A DNA stretch of 8,962 nt from Candidatus Uhrbacteria bacterium (GTDB lineage: Bacteria > Patescibacteriota > Patescibacteriia > UBA9934 > UBA11717): positions 1 to 8,962 of the forward strand of contig JABIWD010000029.1 in the NCBI GenBank assembly GCA_018701105.1, given 5' to 3'. Position 1 is the stretch's first letter; each line of letters starts with the position of its first letter. A model generated the notes under the pieces. It worked only from the letters and a program-made list of their open reading frames with translations. It made no database searches and was not told the origin of the DNA. Shown here piece by piece: positions 7,023 to 8,962 of the stretch. A program made the position numbers and the translations under genes.

Positions 7023-8495
7023 CTATCGTCCTTTCTTTGTAACGTTGAATCCTAGGTATTTTCCAAGGGCCATGCGAGTTTGAGCATCGATGGCTGGGAA
7101 TGCTCCAAAAACGATAAACGTGATTGGAAGCAACGCCCATTGTAAAAACAAGATCAACCAAGTGTATTTCTTAACGTGCTTTGGCCTTGGCGGAAGCAGC
7201 GAGAATGATAGCAGCCCCGAGAACAATATCCCGAGCGCCGCAACACGCATGATCCACTCGAGTGTGAACGGTGCGTTATGCACGATAGCGTCAGTGCTAC
7301 TCTTCGCAATTTGAATCGGCAACCAACCAAGAATGAAAATCAAGATCGGTGCAGTCGCCCACGTAAACATTCCTTCAATGTGATTCCACAACAACCGTAC
7401 GCGAATTTTGAGCGATATCGACTTATCTTTCCAAAACTCCTCAACAAGGTACGGGAAATGCTCAACACCCCACGCCCAACGACGCTGCTGCTTGTAAAGC
7501 GCTTTCATCGACTCCCAATAATTTCCACCGGTCACCGCGTCCATGCTAACTGGAAGATACAACGGGACAACGCGATAATCCCCTTTGTACTTCTTTGCAG
7601 CCTGTAGGTAAATACGCGAGTCCTCCGACACAATGTCTTTCTGCCAAAATCCAACGTCGACCAGCATCTTGAATGGCATTGAGTGCGACGAGAACGTCCA
7701 CAGTCTCTCCGGACGCGCGAGTTCTCCGAACAACCAGAAGGTTGTGCCAAAAGCCGAGATACGAACAGGTGCCGGAGACTCCCAGATATTGTTATTGAAA
7801 ACAATCACCGGTTGATAACTGGCTCGCGTAGGATCCTCAACCGTCGCGTACAAATACGTAAGGTGGGCGAAGTATTGCTTGTGCACAACCGTGTCGACAT
7901 CAAAGGACGAGGCTATAACATCCTCGTATGCAATGCCGAGCTTATCAATGAACTCTTTCACGACCTTACCTGTATAGTTCAGGTTCGATCCCTTTCCGGG
8001 CATCTCGTCCGGTAGATCTTTTGGATGCTCCGTGATCAGCAAATGTGCAAACGTATCACCATACTTAGCCTTTATCAACGCCGCATTTTTCTGAAACTGT
8101 TCGCTGTCGCGCTCCTCACCGGCAAGAACAACGATCATTCGCTTTGGAGGATATGTCGTGTTCTTCAACTGCTTCATTGTCGCATCGATGATCTCGACCG
8201 GTTCTTTGTATGTTGGCAAGAAGATGACATGCCAGTATTTCTGCCAGTCTACGACCTCGGATTGAAGCAATATAATCCAATCTGCCTTCTCCGCCATCCT
8301 GTGCTCCTTCCACGCCTCAATAACAAAAACAACGAAGTACAGCACTCGATACATCCAGTAGAGGTCGAACACAATAATAAATCCGATCGCTATGATCGGT
8401 GCAGTGAAAGACAGTATCAGCGCTGTAGCAACTGTAATCCAAACCAACGAGGCTGGGATTATTTCTAAAATTCTATTTTTTCCGTATGGATTCAT
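7023..8495 (-). CDS. Membrane-embedded processive GT2 glycosyltransferase (cellulose/hyaluronan synthase-like)
   Basis: With start ATG at 8495 the protein has 490 residues. Two membrane helices lie at the N-terminus (about 13-30 and 33-60), then a cytoplasmic GT-A domain, then three helices at about 375-395, 412-434 and 443-466. Catalytic motifs of processive GT2 synthases are present: PTYKEP (94-99), D199-V200-D201, the acidic SED (290-292) at the catalytic-base position, and QQRRW (336-340) matching QxxRW that grips the growing chain. Such enzymes polymerise a sugar and push it across the membrane; the polymer here is unknown. There is no PilZ domain, so no sign of c-di-GMP control. An in-frame TTG at 8522 would extend the protein by nine residues, but it lies next to the upstream terminator's T tract, so ATG 8495 is preferred. 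No Shine-Dalgarno precedes it. A TATAAC hexamer (8502-8507, minus strand) lies 6 nt upstream, so the transcript could be leaderless, although no -35 is visible. Confidence 0.9.
   Translation of the reverse strand: MNPYGKNRILEIIPASLVWITVATALILSFTAPIIAIGFIIVFDLYWMYRVLYFVVFVIEAWKEHRMAEKADWIILLQSEVVDWQKYWHVIFLPTYKEPVEIIDATMKQLKNTTYPPKRMIVVLAGEERDSEQFQKNAALIKAKYGDTFAHLLITEHPKDLPDEMPGKGSNLNYTGKVVKEFIDKLGIAYEDVIASSFDVDTVVHKQYFAHLTYLYATVEDPTRASYQPVIVFNNNIWESPAPVRISAFGTTFWLFGELARPERLWTFSSHSMPFKMLVDVGFWQKDIVSEDSRIYLQAAKKYKGDYRVVPLYLPVSMDAVTGGNYWESMKALYKQQRRWAWGVEHFPYLVEEFWKDKSISLKIRVRLLWNHIEGMFTWATAPILIFILGWLPIQIAKSSTDAIVHNAPFTLEWIMRVAALGILFSGLLSFSLLPPRPKHVKKYTWLILFLQWALLPITFIVFGAFPAIDAQTRMALGKYLGFNVTKKGR
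7029..7034 (-). promoter_or_regulatory. Ribosome binding site for the GT2 gene at 7021
   Basis: On the minus strand AAAGGA lies 7 nt before the ATG at 7021, inside the last codons of the preceding glycosyltransferase gene. It is the only clear Shine-Dalgarno sequence I see in the window. It fixes the start at 7021 and, with the 1-nt gap, supports co-translation of the two glycosyltransferases. Confidence 0.7.
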
Positions 8496-8498
8496 GCA

Positions 8499-8514
8499 CT
8501 TGTTATAGAACAAG
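8499..8514. repeat. Short inverted repeat upstream of the processive glycosyltransferase
   Basis: CTTGTT (8499-8504) and AACAAG (8509-8514) form a perfect 6-bp inverted repeat around ATAG, 3 nt before the ATG at 8495. On the minus strand it contains the -10-like TATAAC. It could be an operator, a small RNA hairpin at the start codon, or chance. Confidence 0.3.
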
Positions 8515-8520
8515 GTTAAC

Positions 8521-8545
8521 AAAAACGCCTGGAAATTTCCAGGCG
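8521..8545 (-). terminator. Intrinsic terminator after the TM-helix channel-like gene
   Basis: A perfect 20-bp palindrome (8526-8545) with arms CGCCTGG and CCAGGCG around AAATTT folds into a stable hairpin. Transcribed on the minus strand it is followed by five U residues (8521-8525). It lies 16 nt after the TAA stop at 8562 and separates the channel-like gene from the glycosyltransferase module. The plus side also has a T7 run (8551-8557), so it could work in both directions, but no plus-strand gene approaches it. Confidence 0.82.
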
Positions 8546-8561
8546 CCCTCTTTTTTTCTAC

Positions 8562-8962
8562 TTACTGGTGTGAGATATCGTCCTTGAGACGTCCCAAGAA
8601 TTTCTTTGCATGCTCCTGTCCACCGAGTCCAAATGCAAGTCCACCGGCCAATGCTAGCATCGCTACCAATCCTGTAGTCAAGATCTGTAATAGTGACGTT
8701 GCAATTCCCAACTGCTGCATTGCTGCGATGAATGCGAACACGAAGATGCTCCACTTTGAAATACCTGCAAGCAAGCTCGCTCCACCCAACTTCGCTGTCT
8801 TTACTGCTGTTGTAACAACGTCGTATACAAACGATCCAAGAACGATTCCAACGAGCAAGATCACAACTGAGATCAACACGTTTGGCAAGTATGCTACTAC
8901 CTCTCCGAGGAATAGAGTCACCTGTCCCCATCCAAGCACGTCAGCGGCTGCGATGATGAACA
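8562..8962 (-). CDS. MscS-type TM-helix membrane protein, partial (N-terminus beyond right edge)
   Basis: The frame is open from the right edge to TAA at 8562-8564 and gives 132 residues. It reads FIIAADVLGWGQVT at the edge, without a start that has to be the true one; the in-frame GTG at 8939 is very likely internal because hydrophobic coding continues upstream of it. Three hydrophobic helices follow: about LPNVLISVVILLVGIVLGSFV, then SIFVFAFIAAMQQLGIA, then LTTGLVAMLALAGGLAFGLGG. The last, with its Gly/Ala pattern and GLGGQEHAKKFL, resembles the pore-lining helix of small-conductance mechanosensitive channels and the conserved TM-helix repeat proteins. The protein ends about 15 residues after it (DDISHQ), so the soluble beta domain of true MscS is missing, as in the TM-helix repeat group. 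A channel or osmotic-stress role is plausible but unproven. A strong terminator follows. Confidence 0.8.
   Translation of the reverse strand, partial: FIIAAADVLGWGQVTLFLGEVVAYLPNVLISVVILLVGIVLGSFVYDVVTTAVKTAKLGGASLLAGISKWSIFVFAFIAAMQQLGIATSLLQILTTGLVAMLALAGGLAFGLGGQEHAKKFLGRLKDDISHQ

Noticed and set aside
8025..8468. Plus-strand open frame of 147 codons
   Set aside because: It is antisense to the processive glycosyltransferase with its clear family motifs; no promoter or ribosome binding site supports it.
8520..8522. TTG as start codon of the processive glycosyltransferase
   Set aside because: It lies next to the T tract of the upstream terminator and adds nine residues with no family support; ATG at 8495 is more plausible.
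8937..8939. GTG as start codon of the TM-helix protein
   Set aside because: In-frame coding continues upstream to the window edge as FIIAAD, which fits the family, so the GTG is an internal Val codon.
1..8962. CRISPR array, tRNA or rRNA genes, insertion sequence, phage or defence genes
   Set aside because: I saw no regularly spaced repeats, no tRNA-like cloverleaf, no rRNA signature and no transposase, integrase, nuclease or toxin motifs in any frame. A covariance-model scan would be needed to exclude small RNAs.

Overview
The window most likely comes from a member of the Candidate Phyla Radiation (Patescibacteria, Parcubacteria-like). This is an inference from gene content: a DUF4012 membrane protein beside family 2 glycosyltransferases, a TrmB-type regulator, a stand-alone TM-helix channel-like protein, and tight gene packing. 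No rRNA or marker gene is present to confirm it. The standard bacterial code fits all seven complete or 3'-complete genes.

Layout: all genes except one are on the minus strand. Read in the direction of transcription from the right edge, they are: the C-terminal part of an MscS-type TM-helix protein (8562 to beyond 8962) closed by a hairpin terminator (8521-8545); then a tight three-gene module of a membrane-embedded processive GT2 glycosyltransferase (7023-8495), a cytoplasmic GT2 glycosyltransferase (6065-7021) and a DUF4012 protein (4030-6054). At the left are mreB (1851-2861), a GT4 glycosyltransferase (757-1848) and a TrmB-family regulator cut by the left edge (1-769), separated by 2 nt and a 13-nt overlap, so almost certainly one operon.

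Between the two minus-strand groups lies the one plus-strand gene (3015-3977), a membrane-anchored lytic transglycosylase-like protein. It differs from its surroundings: visibly higher GC, lysine encoded almost only by AAG, its own near-consensus promoter (TTGACA, 17 bp, TATAGT with TG extension) and its own strong terminator. It is a self-contained expression unit and the most distinctive item here.

Functionally the window is a cell-envelope region: MreB guides wall growth and shape, the three glycosyltransferases and the DUF4012 protein probably build and export or attach a surface polysaccharide, the transglycosylase cuts peptidoglycan, and TrmB may tie expression to a sugar ligand. I found no CRISPR array, RNA gene, insertion sequence, transposase, toxin-antitoxin pair or defence system. 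No stretch over 300 bases lacks a gene; the longest gap is the 153-nt divergent region 2862-3014. I see no clear evidence for a wholly new system; the findings below are leads of moderate strength.
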